A DNA stretch of 64,000 nt from positions 62,001 to 126,000 of the forward strand of contig JAUIHI010000007.1 in NCBI GenBank assembly GCA_030432295.1, in the 5' to 3' direction. The position numbers were made by a program, and so were the translations under genes. How positions within the stretch are numbered: the first letter of the stretch is position 1; every line of letters begins with the position of its first letter. The notes beneath the pieces are model-generated. The model worked only from the letters and a program-made list of their open reading frames with translations. It had not been told where the DNA came from and did no database searches. Below, piece by piece: positions 25,306-34,105 of the stretch. The stretch is from Anaerolineae bacterium (GTDB taxonomy: Bacteria; Chloroflexota; Anaerolineae; Caldilineales; Caldilineaceae).

Positions 25306-28188
25306 CTAGGGTCTGATAACCGACGGCAAATAGATATACGTTTCAGGTGTCAGAACCCCAGCAATCGTCAAGGCGACATCATCGACATAAAAAGCGGATT
25401 GGCTGTTTGCCTGGATCAATGCGTCGAAACGCACATTCGATGCCGTTCTTGCCTGCTCAGTGACATCCACATCCACCTTGGCATACTGCTTATATTGAAA
25501 CGCGGTCTGATCCGTATTGGAGACGGTAAAGACATCTCTGCCGCCAATCGAAACGCGTAAAACGTCCTCGCCGGTGTTGCTGGAACTGGGGATGCGCAGC
25601 CAGAAGGAGAGAGTCGTTGTCATAATTTCGCCAGCCGGAATGGCAATATCCTGGCTGATGTATGCATCCTCTCGCTTTGCCCCGCCCGCAAACGAAACCC
25701 AGTGCTTGCCTGAATGGGCCTGGCTGACACCCGCATAGTGGCATTCGCTGTCACAGATTACAAAAGGCAAGTTGCTCGACATCTGCTGCCAAGCGGATCG
25801 TTCTGCCTCAAAGCTGCCGTCCTGAATCAGGTCCATGTAGGATATCGGCTCACTAGAACGCTGAGCAAAGACGCCAAATTGGGTGAGATGTTCGGTTGTA
25901 AAGCGCAGCCGATTGTTGAGCGGGTCACGCTCGGTGACAACCAGTCCATCATTGATCCAGGCCTGCCGATCTGCGCTCCACCAGTAGACAGCCAGTGTAC
26001 TCTCATTCAAACCGGCAATCGAATCTTCACTGTAGGCCAGTTCGACCGAAAGAGGCTCGTTGAAGACAAAATCGGCCTGTGGGTTGCCAGACTGATGGGC
26101 AGTTAGCACAAAGTTGAGACGGGTTGCGGTCAGACCAGCCGGAGAAAGCCGCTCTATCGGGTCGGGTTGGGTGTAGACAAGTGTAGTCGTCTCACTCACA
26201 ATGCCAGCCGACGCGTGAATGGTTGTGGAAAGATTCGGATCAGCCGGTGTGGTCGTAAAGGTTTTGCTGATGGCCTCGGTCGGTGTCAGCACAGCGACAA
26301 GCTCACAACTGGCATCCCCGGCAAAGACGATATTGGAATAAATCGTCTCATTGGCATCCTTATCAATTGGCATCACCCGATAAAAGTAGCAGCCGGTCTG
26401 GCTGGCCTGAGAGAGAAGTGTCGTCGTTTCAAAACTGCTTTTGACGGGTGTGTCTATCATCTCATCTGGCCTGGTTGTAGGGCCGCCATGCACTCGATAG
26501 GATGCGGTCTCTGTCGCGCCATTCCAGCTATAGTGGAGTGTGCCCGTCACCGAATGGGTGGTGAGGACCAGCGTCGGCGCTTCGTTGGGATGACCCTCCC
26601 ACGGCTGGCGGTACGTGCGATAGCTGCGCTCCTGGTTGACGAAATACATTTCCAAGGCTTTGCTGCCATCCGGTTTGACTTCCGTAAAGATAGGCGGCAA
26701 CCCGCTGTCACCACCCCAGTCGATCAGCGTGTTGCCATTGGGCAACCGTTGCATACTGCCTGTGATGCGACCAAAAGCATCTGTGGGCTGATGGCGATAT
26801 TCCCATACTTTGGTAGCGGTTCTGTTCACCTCATCAATCTGATATTCCACGCCCCTGGAGTATTCAGGCACCAGATTATTGCCGTTGTCATAAAGAGTCA
26901 GATTGCCGTTAGGCAGGCGGCGTACATCGTGCTGGTGGGAAAAAGGACGATCGTCGCCAATCAATGTAAAGTCGTTGCGTTTGCCGCCGAATTGCCAGAT
27001 GATCTCCGCTGTGCGCCTGTTGATCTTCGTGATTTCGTCCCGGTTGCGGAAGGAGACCAAAATATTGCCGTCGTTATCCCAGACCGCTGCGTTGCTGTGG
27101 GATGCCCGAATGCCGGTAGCGGTCAGATCGATGTCGTCGCTGGCGTCGGTGATCAAAAAGTGATCCCAGCTACGCCACTCAAATATCACATTACGGGAGG
27201 GGTCCAGTTCTTGAATAACAACCCCAACCACAGTGGCATCGGGTAGACCGCCGGATACGAGCTGGCTCATATCCACCGGCTGCTCGTCATAAATTTGGAG
27301 CAGAATGTGGCCATTCTCGGCGATCTCAATCCCATGCCCGTCAATCACATAGCCGTTGCCAGCCCGATAGGTATCGACCATACGGTAGGAACTGTCCAGG
27401 GCTTTGTACGCCTCGGCGGCTCCGTCGTGATAGGTCAGCAGACCGTTGACCTGCTTTCGGAAATCGCTATAGCGGACGCCGGGGGCCATCTTGCGGTAGA
27501 AGACCGGTTCGCCATTGTCATCCAAAATCAGCAGGTAGGGATGGGGCGGGCGGTTGGATGTGTTGTTGAGAAAAAGCAGCCCGTCGCCAGTCTGATTGGC
27601 CGCTGCAGTGACGGTGACAAAAGGAAAGTCGGCAGCTAACGTGGCATAATTGGTTGGGTTTCCGACCAAAGCACCTGTCGTAACCGGTAACGATTGGTTC
27701 CCACCTCCCCAATCTACTTCGTGGTTGGTTTCTGGCAGTGTGCGCCGCTGAGTCAGCGAGTTCGGAGAGACAGTAAAGGTATAGGTCAAACCGCCGAGTA
27801 CCGTTCCGCCAGTGGTCTCTATCCCCGATTGTATAGTAACTGTGACTATTTCGGCTGGACTAAAAGGGGCCGACGGTTGAAAAATGACGGTCTTCTCGTC
27901 GTCGGCCAGGATGACCTGCCCCGGATGCAATCCGCTCTTTCCACCCTCTACACGAAAAGTCGAATTGCTCAGACTGCTCTCAGCAATCGTTTCCCCTTGC
28001 CGCACGCCGATCGTCGTCTCCGCCGAGACCAGCATTGCCCCCGGACGGGGCGAGAGATATTCAAATGTCTCCTGTGCGTAGGCCGAGCTTGAACACCAAA
28101 TCAGAAATATGGCAAACGCAACGAGCAATCTTCGATACAAAGTGGGTCCCCTTCCAATGGAGCCACAAAAACCCTGGATAACGTGCAT
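25306..28188 (-). CDS. Secreted arylsulfotransferase-like protein with Ig-like and C-terminal jelly-roll domains
   Basis: 960 residues from an ATG at 28188, two bases after the previous stop; a TTG at 28140 with GGAAGGGGA before it would give a tidier signal peptide (YRRLLVAFAIFLIW...AYAQ). After the signal comes a Big_5/SbsA-like Ig domain (YLSPRPGAM ... YTFTVSP), then a six-bladed propeller of the arylsulfotransferase (ASST) family with VIDGHGIEI, WRSWDHFLI, HSNAAVWDNDGN, FRNRDEITKI and SHQHDVRRLPNG, the repeated His positions expected for this fold. After a fibronectin-like and an Ig-like stretch it ends in a jelly-roll and YIYLPSVIRP. ASSTs move sulfuryl groups between phenols; the true substrate here is unknown. 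It is closely related to the next gene and shares an operon with an ABC importer. Confidence 0.82.
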   Translation of the reverse strand: MHVIQGFCGSIGRGPTLYRRLLVAFAIFLIWCSSSAYAQETFEYLSPRPGAMLVSAETTIGVRQGETIAESSLSNSTFRVEGGKSGLHPGQVILADDEKTVIFQPSAPFSPAEIVTVTIQSGIETTGGTVLGGLTYTFTVSPNSLTQRRTLPETNHEVDWGGGNQSLPVTTGALVGNPTNYATLAADFPFVTVTAAANQTGDGLLFLNNTSNRPPHPYLLILDDNGEPVFYRKMAPGVRYSDFRKQVNGLLTYHDGAAEAYKALDSSYRMVDTYRAGNGYVIDGHGIEIAENGHILLQIYDEQPVDMSQLVSGGLPDATVVGVVIQELDPSRNVIFEWRSWDHFLITDASDDIDLTATGIRASHSNAAVWDNDGNILVSFRNRDEITKINRRTAEIIWQFGGKRNDFTLIGDDRPFSHQHDVRRLPNGNLTLYDNGNNLVPEYSRGVEYQIDEVNRTATKVWEYRHQPTDAFGRITGSMQRLPNGNTLIDWGGDSGLPPIFTEVKPDGSKALEMYFVNQERSYRTYRQPWEGHPNEAPTLVLTTHSVTGTLHYSWNGATETASYRVHGGPTTRPDEMIDTPVKSSFETTTLLSQASQTGCYFYRVMPIDKDANETIYSNIVFAGDASCELVAVLTPTEAISKTFTTTPADPNLSTTIHASAGIVSETTTLVYTQPDPIERLSPAGLTATRLNFVLTAHQSGNPQADFVFNEPLSVELAYSEDSIAGLNESTLAVYWWSADRQAWINDGLVVTERDPLNNRLRFTTEHLTQFGVFAQRSSEPISYMDLIQDGSFEAERSAWQQMSSNLPFVICDSECHYAGVSQAHSGKHWVSFAGGAKREDAYISQDIAIPAGEIMTTTLSFWLRIPSSSNTGEDVLRVSIGGRDVFTVSNTDQTAFQYKQYAKVDVDVTEQARTASNVRFDALIQANSQSAFYVDDVALTIAGVLTPETYIYLPSVIRP

Positions 28189-28190
28189 AT

Positions 28191-30074
28191 CTACTCGTTT
28201 CGGACGGCCAACGGCAAAAATGTCTGGTAGCTGCAACCGGGCGCGAGCACTACATTCGACGCTTGCAGTTCGTTGCGCACTTTATCCAGTGGTATTACAC
28301 GAAAGAAACAATAGTCACCCATCCATTGGGAGATGTCCGTGCTCTCTTCAAATCCGGTTTTGCGCTGTGTGCCAATCTGCTCCATCGAGTCTGCGGTGCT
28401 GCCAGCCATAACCCGATAAGCAGCCACATCTGTCGCGCCATTCCAACTGTAATGGAGTGTAGTTGTCGTCTCCGCCGCCTTCATCACAAGTAGAGGCGGC
28501 CAGGTGGGCGCACCCCGCCAAGGAAAACGGAAGGCCCGGTAGCTCACAATAGGCCAGGAGAAAGTCAACTCAAACGCTACTTCCCCTTGCGGGGTCACTT
28601 CTGTCATCGTCGGAACAGTCGAACCCCACCCAATCAGCGTATTGCCATTGGGCAACCGTTGGGCATTGCCCAGCCACGCCCCATAAATATCCGGCGTATT
28701 TCTATACTGCCAAGCGATTGTAGCCGTTTTCGCTTCCTCATCCAACTGATATTCCACGGCTCTGGAAAAGTAGGGGAAGTGACCCTCCCGGTTGTCATAG
28801 ATAGTGACATTGCCATTGGGAAGCCGGCGAATATCGTGTTGACCATAAAACGGTCCATCTTCATCAAAAAAAGTGAATTCGTTCTGCCTGCCACCCAACC
28901 GCCAGATCACATCCCCCGTCTCTCTGTCGATTTTGGTAATCTCATCCATAGCCCGGTTGGAGATCAGAAGATTGCCGTCAAAATCCAGTTCCACCGCGTT
29001 GCCATGCACATAGGCAATCTGGGCGGCGGTCAGGTTCACTTGCGTGTCAGTGATTGCAAAATGATCCCAGCTAGACCATTGAAAGACGACGTTTTTGGCA
29101 CTGTCCAATTCCTGTATGACCAGACCGATGACTGTTGCCGCAGGATCACCGTCCTCGACAATCTGGCTCATATCGACAGGTTGTGGATCCCAAATCATTA
29201 GTAATGCATGGCCATTGGGCAATAGCTGAAAGTCGTGGTGATCCATCAAATAGCCGTTGCCGGCCTCATACGTATCCACAATCGTATAGGAATTGTCCAT
29301 TACATACAGCAGATTGGTGGCCCGGGAAAAGTAAGTCAACAATCCATTTGGTTGTGTTTTGAAATCCAGATTGTTGAGCGGTGGCATCCGTCTATAAAAA
29401 ACGGGTTCACCGGCATTGTCCAAAACCAGCAAATAGGGCTGTGCCCCCAATGACCACAAATGGTGATAGCTGCTGAGAAAAATATATCCCTCCGCTGCCT
29501 GGCTTGTCGCCACAGTGACATTGATAGTGGGGAAATCTTCTGGCAGTGTCACATATCTTGAGAGGATACTATTCGCTTTGACGTCTGCGGGAGGGACGCT
29601 GGCCCATGGACTATCCCACACAGTATCAGTTGATTCTGGGGAAAGGTTGAGTTGTTCACCCTGGATTTTGGGTGAAATGGTAAACTGAAACGACACGCCA
29701 TCCAGCACTTCCCCGCCTGTCGTGCGCAGACCCGGCGCTACATGACTGGTTACTCGCTCCCCTGCCGCAAAGGGCTGATCAGGCCGGAATATCAGCGTCT
29801 TGCCATCCTCGGCCAAGAGCAGCGTGCCTGGGTGGATACCGCTCTGTTCGCCGACAACAGTGAAAAACGAAGCGGAGAGACTATTTTCGTCCAGCAGTTT
29901 GCCATTGCGGAGTGTGATGGTTGTCTCCGGAGGGACAAAACGTGCCTCGGGACGAGGGGAAATATAGACAAAAGCAGGCGTCGTTTGCGCCAACACCAGC
30001 GAACTCCAGCTAATAGCGACAAGAAAAGCAACTACGCCGACCAGAACTCGAATCCTCATCATCTTACCATTCAT
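28191..30074 (-). CDS. Secreted arylsulfotransferase-like protein (shorter paralogue)
   Basis: 627 residues, starting in a 4-bp ATGA overlap with the ATPase stop. It has a signal peptide (hydrophobic residues 9-29, cleavage near LAQ), an Ig-like domain (about 35-135), then the ASST propeller with candidate active-site residues His280 (DHH), His338 (WDHF), His357 (HGNA), Arg374 and His413 (QHD). A fibronectin-like segment follows and the protein ends in TFLPLAVRNE. It is a paralogue of the 960-residue neighbour but lacks the long C-terminal jelly-roll. Location between the ATPase and first permease genes of an importer points to work outside the membrane on the transported compound. Confidence 0.85.
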   Translation of the reverse strand: MNGKMMRIRVLVGVVAFLVAISWSSLVLAQTTPAFVYISPRPEARFVPPETTITLRNGKLLDENSLSASFFTVVGEQSGIHPGTLLLAEDGKTLIFRPDQPFAAGERVTSHVAPGLRTTGGEVLDGVSFQFTISPKIQGEQLNLSPESTDTVWDSPWASVPPADVKANSILSRYVTLPEDFPTINVTVATSQAAEGYIFLSSYHHLWSLGAQPYLLVLDNAGEPVFYRRMPPLNNLDFKTQPNGLLTYFSRATNLLYVMDNSYTIVDTYEAGNGYLMDHHDFQLLPNGHALLMIWDPQPVDMSQIVEDGDPAATVIGLVIQELDSAKNVVFQWSSWDHFAITDTQVNLTAAQIAYVHGNAVELDFDGNLLISNRAMDEITKIDRETGDVIWRLGGRQNEFTFFDEDGPFYGQHDIRRLPNGNVTIYDNREGHFPYFSRAVEYQLDEEAKTATIAWQYRNTPDIYGAWLGNAQRLPNGNTLIGWGSTVPTMTEVTPQGEVAFELTFSWPIVSYRAFRFPWRGAPTWPPLLVMKAAETTTTLHYSWNGATDVAAYRVMAGSTADSMEQIGTQRKTGFEESTDISQWMGDYCFFRVIPLDKVRNELQASNVVLAPGCSYQTFLPLAVRNE

Positions 30075-31621
30075 AGACTGACAGCATTTCCAGACTTTTG
30101 CGCGGTCAGTTCCGTCCCCATCATCATCATCCCGATCTCCTCCACACTGGCCGTCGCACCCTCCACCACACCCATCACCCGCCCGTCGAAGAGAACGGCG
30201 ATGCGGTCGCTGAGGGTGAGCAGTTCCTCCAGTTCCTCGGAGATGAGCAGAATGGCCGCGCCTTGGGTGCGCTGGTCCAGCAGGTGCTCCTGAATCGCTT
30301 CCACCGCGCCCACATCCAGCCCGCGAGTGGGTTGGACTGCCACAATCAGCCGGGGGTTGGCGGTGATCTCTCGGGACAGAATCACCTTTTGCAGGTTGCC
30401 ACCGGAGAGTTTGCGGGCCTGGGTGCGCACACTGGGGGCCAAAATGTCGTAGGTCTTTTTGAGATTCTGGGCGTAGATGGCGGCCTGGGCCGAGTCAATC
30501 GTCGCGCCGTTGCCGATAGGTGCGGCCCGGTAGTGCTTCATAATCACATTGTCTGTGATGGTCAAATTAGGCGCGGAACCCACGTGATTGCGATCTTCCG
30601 GGATGTGAGAGACACCGGATTGGATGGCAGTGATGGGTGGCTGGTTTGCCAACTCCTGCCCATCCACCTGCACACTACCGCTCTCGCACTCCCGCAAGCC
30701 GGTGATGCACTCGGCCAGTTCGCTCTGCCCGTTGCCCGCCACGCCCGCAATGCCCAGAATCTCCCCGGCCCGGATGGTCAAATTTACCCCGCGCAGGGCA
30801 GGCGCGCCTTTGTTGTTGGACGCCTGGAGATTCTTCACCTCCAGAATTACGTTGCCCGATTCCTGGGCCTTCTTCTTCACCGCAAAGATCACATCCCGGC
30901 CCACCATCAACTGGGCCAGCTTGGCCCGGTTCAGCCCAGCCATCGGCAGCCCCTCCGCGGTCACTTTGCCCTTGCGCAGCACAGTAATGCGGTCGGCCAC
31001 TTCCTCGACTTCGTGGAGTTTGTGGCTGATAAAAATAATCGACTTGCCCTGGGCCACCAGCGAGCGCATCGTCTGGATAAATTCGGCGATCTCCGCCGGG
31101 GCCAGGACAGCGGTTGGCTCGTCAAAGATCAGCACATTGGCGCCCCGGTAGAGGGTCTTGAGAATTTCCACCCGCTGCTGCTCCCCCACGGCCAACTGCC
31201 AGATTTGGGCGGTTGGGTCCACGCGCAGGCCGTACTGATCCTGCAAGGCGACGACTTTGCGGTCGTATTCGGGCAGGTTCATCCAAAAGCGGGGCGTGTC
31301 CAACCCCAGGAGGATATTTTCGGTGACGGTCTGGGTGGGGACCAGCATAAAGTGCTGATGCACCATCCCAATCCCCGCGGCGATGGCGTCTTTGGGGGAG
31401 TTGAAACTGACCGGCTTGCCGCCAACCCGAATCACGCCGGAGGTAGGCTTATAGAGGCCAGAGAGCGCGCTCATCAGCGTGCTTTTGCCCGCGCCGTTCT
31501 CGCCCAGCAGCGCGTGGATTTCGCCCTGTTTCAGCGTAAAATTTACGCGGTCATTCGCCAGCACGCCAGGAAAGCGGATGACGATATTTTCCATTTGCAC
31601 GGCATAGGGGGCTTCGGGCAT
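30071..31621 (-). CDS. ABC transporter ATPase with two nucleotide-binding domains, BMP-type importer
   Basis: 516 residues. Two ATPase halves: the first has GENGAGKSTLMSAL and a later VGEQQRVEILKTLYRGANVLIFDEPTAVL region; the second has GVAGNGQSELAECI and LSGGNLQKVILSRE, the pattern of RbsA/NupO-type ATPases in which the second Walker A is degenerate. It serves the two permeases and the lipoprotein as the energy-coupling part. Its stop overlaps the arylsulfotransferase-like gene by 4 bp. A 110-bp spacer with a strong hairpin separates it from the lipoprotein gene. Confidence 0.93.
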   Translation of the reverse strand: MPEAPYAVQMENIVIRFPGVLANDRVNFTLKQGEIHALLGENGAGKSTLMSALSGLYKPTSGVIRVGGKPVSFNSPKDAIAAGIGMVHQHFMLVPTQTVTENILLGLDTPRFWMNLPEYDRKVVALQDQYGLRVDPTAQIWQLAVGEQQRVEILKTLYRGANVLIFDEPTAVLAPAEIAEFIQTMRSLVAQGKSIIFISHKLHEVEEVADRITVLRKGKVTAEGLPMAGLNRAKLAQLMVGRDVIFAVKKKAQESGNVILEVKNLQASNNKGAPALRGVNLTIRAGEILGIAGVAGNGQSELAECITGLRECESGSVQVDGQELANQPPITAIQSGVSHIPEDRNHVGSAPNLTITDNVIMKHYRAAPIGNGATIDSAQAAIYAQNLKKTYDILAPSVRTQARKLSGGNLQKVILSREITANPRLIVAVQPTRGLDVGAVEAIQEHLLDQRTQGAAILLISEELEELLTLSDRIAVLFDGRVMGVVEGATASVEEIGMMMMGTELTAQKSGNAVSL

Positions 31622-31658
31622 GGGAGGGTCTCGTCGATTGATGGGGATAATTCACAGG

Positions 31659-31720
31659 GCGTACTGCGTGCTACGTGCTACGTGAAATCATTCCCCAATC
31701 TCACGTAGCACGCAGTACGC
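31659..31720 (-). terminator. Hairpin between lipoprotein and ATPase genes, likely attenuator
   Basis: GCGTACTGCGTGCTACGTG (31659-31677) is the exact complement of 31702-31720, a 19-bp perfect stem with a 24-base loop. The loop repeats the CTACGTGA word, allowing a second pairing register. There is no T-run directly after it on the minus strand, so it may slow rather than stop transcription, lowering expression of ATPase and permeases relative to the binding protein. Confidence 0.6.
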
Positions 31721-31730
31721 ATCAGCTAAC

Positions 31731-33008
31731 TTAGTCCAGCTTGGGCAGTTCCGCTGTCACATTCTCATTCCACCAGTACATGCAGGTGGTGCAGGGGCTG
31801 CCGAACTGGGCGAAGCCGTCCAGGTCGATCTGCTCCAGGCTCACGCCGTCGGCCAGAACTTCATTGCCCTGGTTGTCGGTGATGGGGCCTTTGAAGACAT
31901 CAAAGCGGGTGAACTCGCCGGCCAGCATCGCGGCCAGGGTGTCGTTGACCAGTTGCAGGTCCTCGGCAGGCAGATCAGCCACACCGGGCTGCATCGTCTC
32001 GCCGTCCATAAAGCCGAAGAGACCCATCGCTCCGCTGTCCGCGTCGAAGTATTCCCAGCCGCCCACCCACGTGCCTTCGCGAGATTCCTCGACGATGCGG
32101 GCGTAGACCGGACCCCAGTTCCAATACATGGAAGTCAGGCAGGCGTCAATCGTGCAGTTGCCGGAATAGTCGTAGGTAATACCCCACTTGCCTTCGGGCG
32201 CAGCCTCGGCAGGCGCCGGGGTATCCGCACCGGTCATCACCACCTGTGCGCCGCCGTCAAAGAGGGAGGAAGCCGCTTCCTTCTCTACAATCGGATCGTG
32301 CCAGGTGAAGATCCAGCGTACGTCGATGGTGCAGTCGGGGCAGGTCTCCGCCGCGCCCAAAGCAAAGGCGTTGCCCAGCCGCAGCTCTTCGGGGATGGGG
32401 AAGGTGGCGATGTAGCCCAACTTCGGGTTACCGTCCATCACGGCCCGGCTGCCCGCCAGCATACCGGCCAGGTACTTCATATCTTCCATCGCGCCCATCA
32501 GATTGCCAAAGTTGTCTTCGTTGGATTTGAAACCGCTGATGTGTACGATGTCCACATCGGGGAACTCATCCGCCACAATCTCCGAGGCGTCCATAAAGCC
32601 AAAGGAAGTGGTGAAGATCACATCGAAGCCTTTGCGGGCCAGGGAGCGGATCACCTGTTCGGCGTCGCCACCCTCGGCCACATTTTCAATATAGGCCGTG
32701 TGAACATCGGTCACATTGGCTTCCACATATTGGCGGCCAACGTCGTGGGCCTGGCTCCAGCCGCCGTCGTCGTGGGGGCCGACATAGACAAAGGCTACGT
32801 TATACATGCCTTCTTCCACATCGGGAATCTGCACACCGCCGCTGGGCGCAGCAGCCGGGGCAGGGGCTTCAGCCGCCGCGGGAGCTTCGGCAGCCGGGGC
32901 ATCGGCGGCTGGCGCGGCTGGGGCAGCGGCTGGCGCGGCGCAAGCACTGACGTTCAGCGCAAACGCGGCCAGGATACCGAAAAGTATACCCAATCGAGCT
33001 TTAGTCAT
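31731..33008 (-). CDS. BMP-family ABC transporter substrate-binding lipoprotein
   Basis: 425 residues from the ATG at 33006-33008, with AAGGAG 8 bases upstream. The signal has a lipobox NVSAC followed by an Ala/Pro/Glu-rich spacer (about residues 25-62), the usual tether of Chloroflexota lipoproteins. The mature part has the basic-membrane-protein signature FVYVGPHDDGGWSQAHDVGR and DVIFTTSFGFMDASEIVADEFP, characteristic of PnrA/BmpA-like nucleoside-binding proteins. It captures the ligand outside and hands it to the permeases encoded downstream. It is the first gene of the operon and is preceded by a near-consensus promoter. Confidence 0.93.
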   Translation of the reverse strand: MTKARLGILFGILAAFALNVSACAAPAAAPAAPAADAPAAEAPAAAEAPAPAAAPSGGVQIPDVEEGMYNVAFVYVGPHDDGGWSQAHDVGRQYVEANVTDVHTAYIENVAEGGDAEQVIRSLARKGFDVIFTTSFGFMDASEIVADEFPDVDIVHISGFKSNEDNFGNLMGAMEDMKYLAGMLAGSRAVMDGNPKLGYIATFPIPEELRLGNAFALGAAETCPDCTIDVRWIFTWHDPIVEKEAASSLFDGGAQVVMTGADTPAPAEAAPEGKWGITYDYSGNCTIDACLTSMYWNWGPVYARIVEESREGTWVGGWEYFDADSGAMGLFGFMDGETMQPGVADLPAEDLQLVNDTLAAMLAGEFTRFDVFKGPITDNQGNEVLADGVSLEQIDLDGFAQFGSPCTTCMYWWNENVTAELPKLD

Positions 33009-33148
33009 AGGATTCTCCTTGGAGAGTGAATGGAACGGAGCGAAGAACGCTTTCAAACAGAGAGTCGGGAATTGTTGACTCAAAAGCCGCAGACGCTGGG
33101 GAAAGAAAAGCGCCTGTGCTTCTCAGCAGTGTAGAACTTCTATTTGCG

Positions 33149-33177
33149 ACTATACCCCAGCCCCCCCGGATTGTCAA
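33149..33177 (-). promoter_or_regulatory. Sigma-A promoter for the BMP importer operon
   Basis: On the minus strand TTGACA (33172-33177) is followed after 17 bases by TATAGT (33149-33154). This matches the sigma-70/A consensus in all but one position. Transcription would start near 33142, leaving about 130 bases of leader before the lipoprotein ATG; I recognised no riboswitch in it. Confidence 0.7.
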
Positions 33178-33319
33178 CGCTGGCGGGAATAAAAGTGCGT
33201 GATTCTAAGCCTGGCTGAACGCCGCGAGCTTGCGCTCAACCCTGAACTCTGGTAGTATTCCAGCCCGGCAGACCCCCTCTGCCTGTTCTACGAATCCTCT
33301 CCACCGACAGCGTGCAGCC

Positions 33320-34105
33320 ATGACCGAACCGGTAGTCCTGCTTGACAGCGTAGACAAAACCTTTGGCGATGGCACAGCCAATCAGGTCCACGCGCTGAAG
33401 AATATTAACCTTTCCATTGGCCGCAACGAATTTGTTTCCCTGATCGGACCATCGGGCTGTGGCAAGTCCACCCTACTGCGGGTGATCGGCGATCTGATTT
33501 CGCCCTCTGCGGGAACAGCCCAGATCAACGGCAAAAACGCCCGCCAGGCCCGGTTGGACCGGGAGTACGGAATGGTCTTCCAGGCCGCCACCCTCTACGA
33601 CTGGCGCACAGTGGCGAAGAATGTCCAGCTTCCCCTGGAACTGATGAAGTATCCCAAAGAGAAGAAAGAGCAGCGCACACGGGAAATGTTGGAACTGGTG
33701 GAGTTGTCCGACTTTGCCGGTCACTTCCCCTGGCAGCTTTCCGGCGGGATGCAGCAGCGGGTGGCGATTGCCCGCGCCCTGGCCTTCGAGCCGTCGATTC
33801 TGCTGATGGACGAACCCTTTGGCGCGCTGGACGAAATGACTCGCGAGCGGCTCAATCTGGAACTCCTCGACATCTGGCGCAAGACAAATACGACCGTCGT
33901 GTTCGTCACCCACAGCATCACCGAAGCCGTCTTTCTCTCCACACGGGTGATTGTAATGTCGGCCCGGCCTGGCCGCATCACCCAGGACATCCCCATCGAT
34001 CTACCCCAGCCCCGCGGTGTGGAAACACGCGAAAACGTACGCTTTTTCGAGTTGGAGACCCAAGTGCGCGAGGCTCTGCGCGAAAGCGAGCGCCCGACCC
34101 CATGA
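33320..34105 (+). CDS. ABC transporter ATPase, SsuB/TauB-like
   Basis: 261 residues from the ATG at 33320; a longer frame from an upstream TTG would add 30 non-conserved residues. Walker A is GPSGCGKSTLLRV, the signature LSGGMQQRVAIARALAF, and Walker B ILLMDEPFGALDEMTRERL, the exact pattern of ATPases that serve nitrate/sulfonate/taurine and pyrimidine/riboflavin importers. It overlaps the permease gene by 4 bp and drives uptake of the ligand bound by the THI5-like protein two genes on. Confidence 0.93.
   Translation: MTEPVVLLDSVDKTFGDGTANQVHALKNINLSIGRNEFVSLIGPSGCGKSTLLRVIGDLISPSAGTAQINGKNARQARLDREYGMVFQAATLYDWRTVAKNVQLPLELMKYPKEKKEQRTREMLELVELSDFAGHFPWQLSGGMQQRVAIARALAFEPSILLMDEPFGALDEMTRERLNLELLDIWRKTNTTVVFVTHSITEAVFLSTRVIVMSARPGRITQDIPIDLPQPRGVETRENVRFFELETQVREALRESERPTP

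Noticed and set aside
30098-31708. 536-codon open frame on the plus strand.
   Set aside because: Antisense shadow of the well-supported ABC ATPase gene.
31953-33029. 358-codon open frame on the plus strand.
   Set aside because: Antisense over the BMP lipoprotein gene; Gly/Ser/Arg-rich end reflects the Ala/Pro linker read backwards.
33200-33275. TPP riboswitch-like bases (ACCCTGAAC ... CTGGTAGTATTCCAGC) before a THI5-like importer.
   Set aside because: The diagnostic CUGAGA and CCUGAU parts are missing. A covariance search with the Rfam THI element would decide; at present not called.
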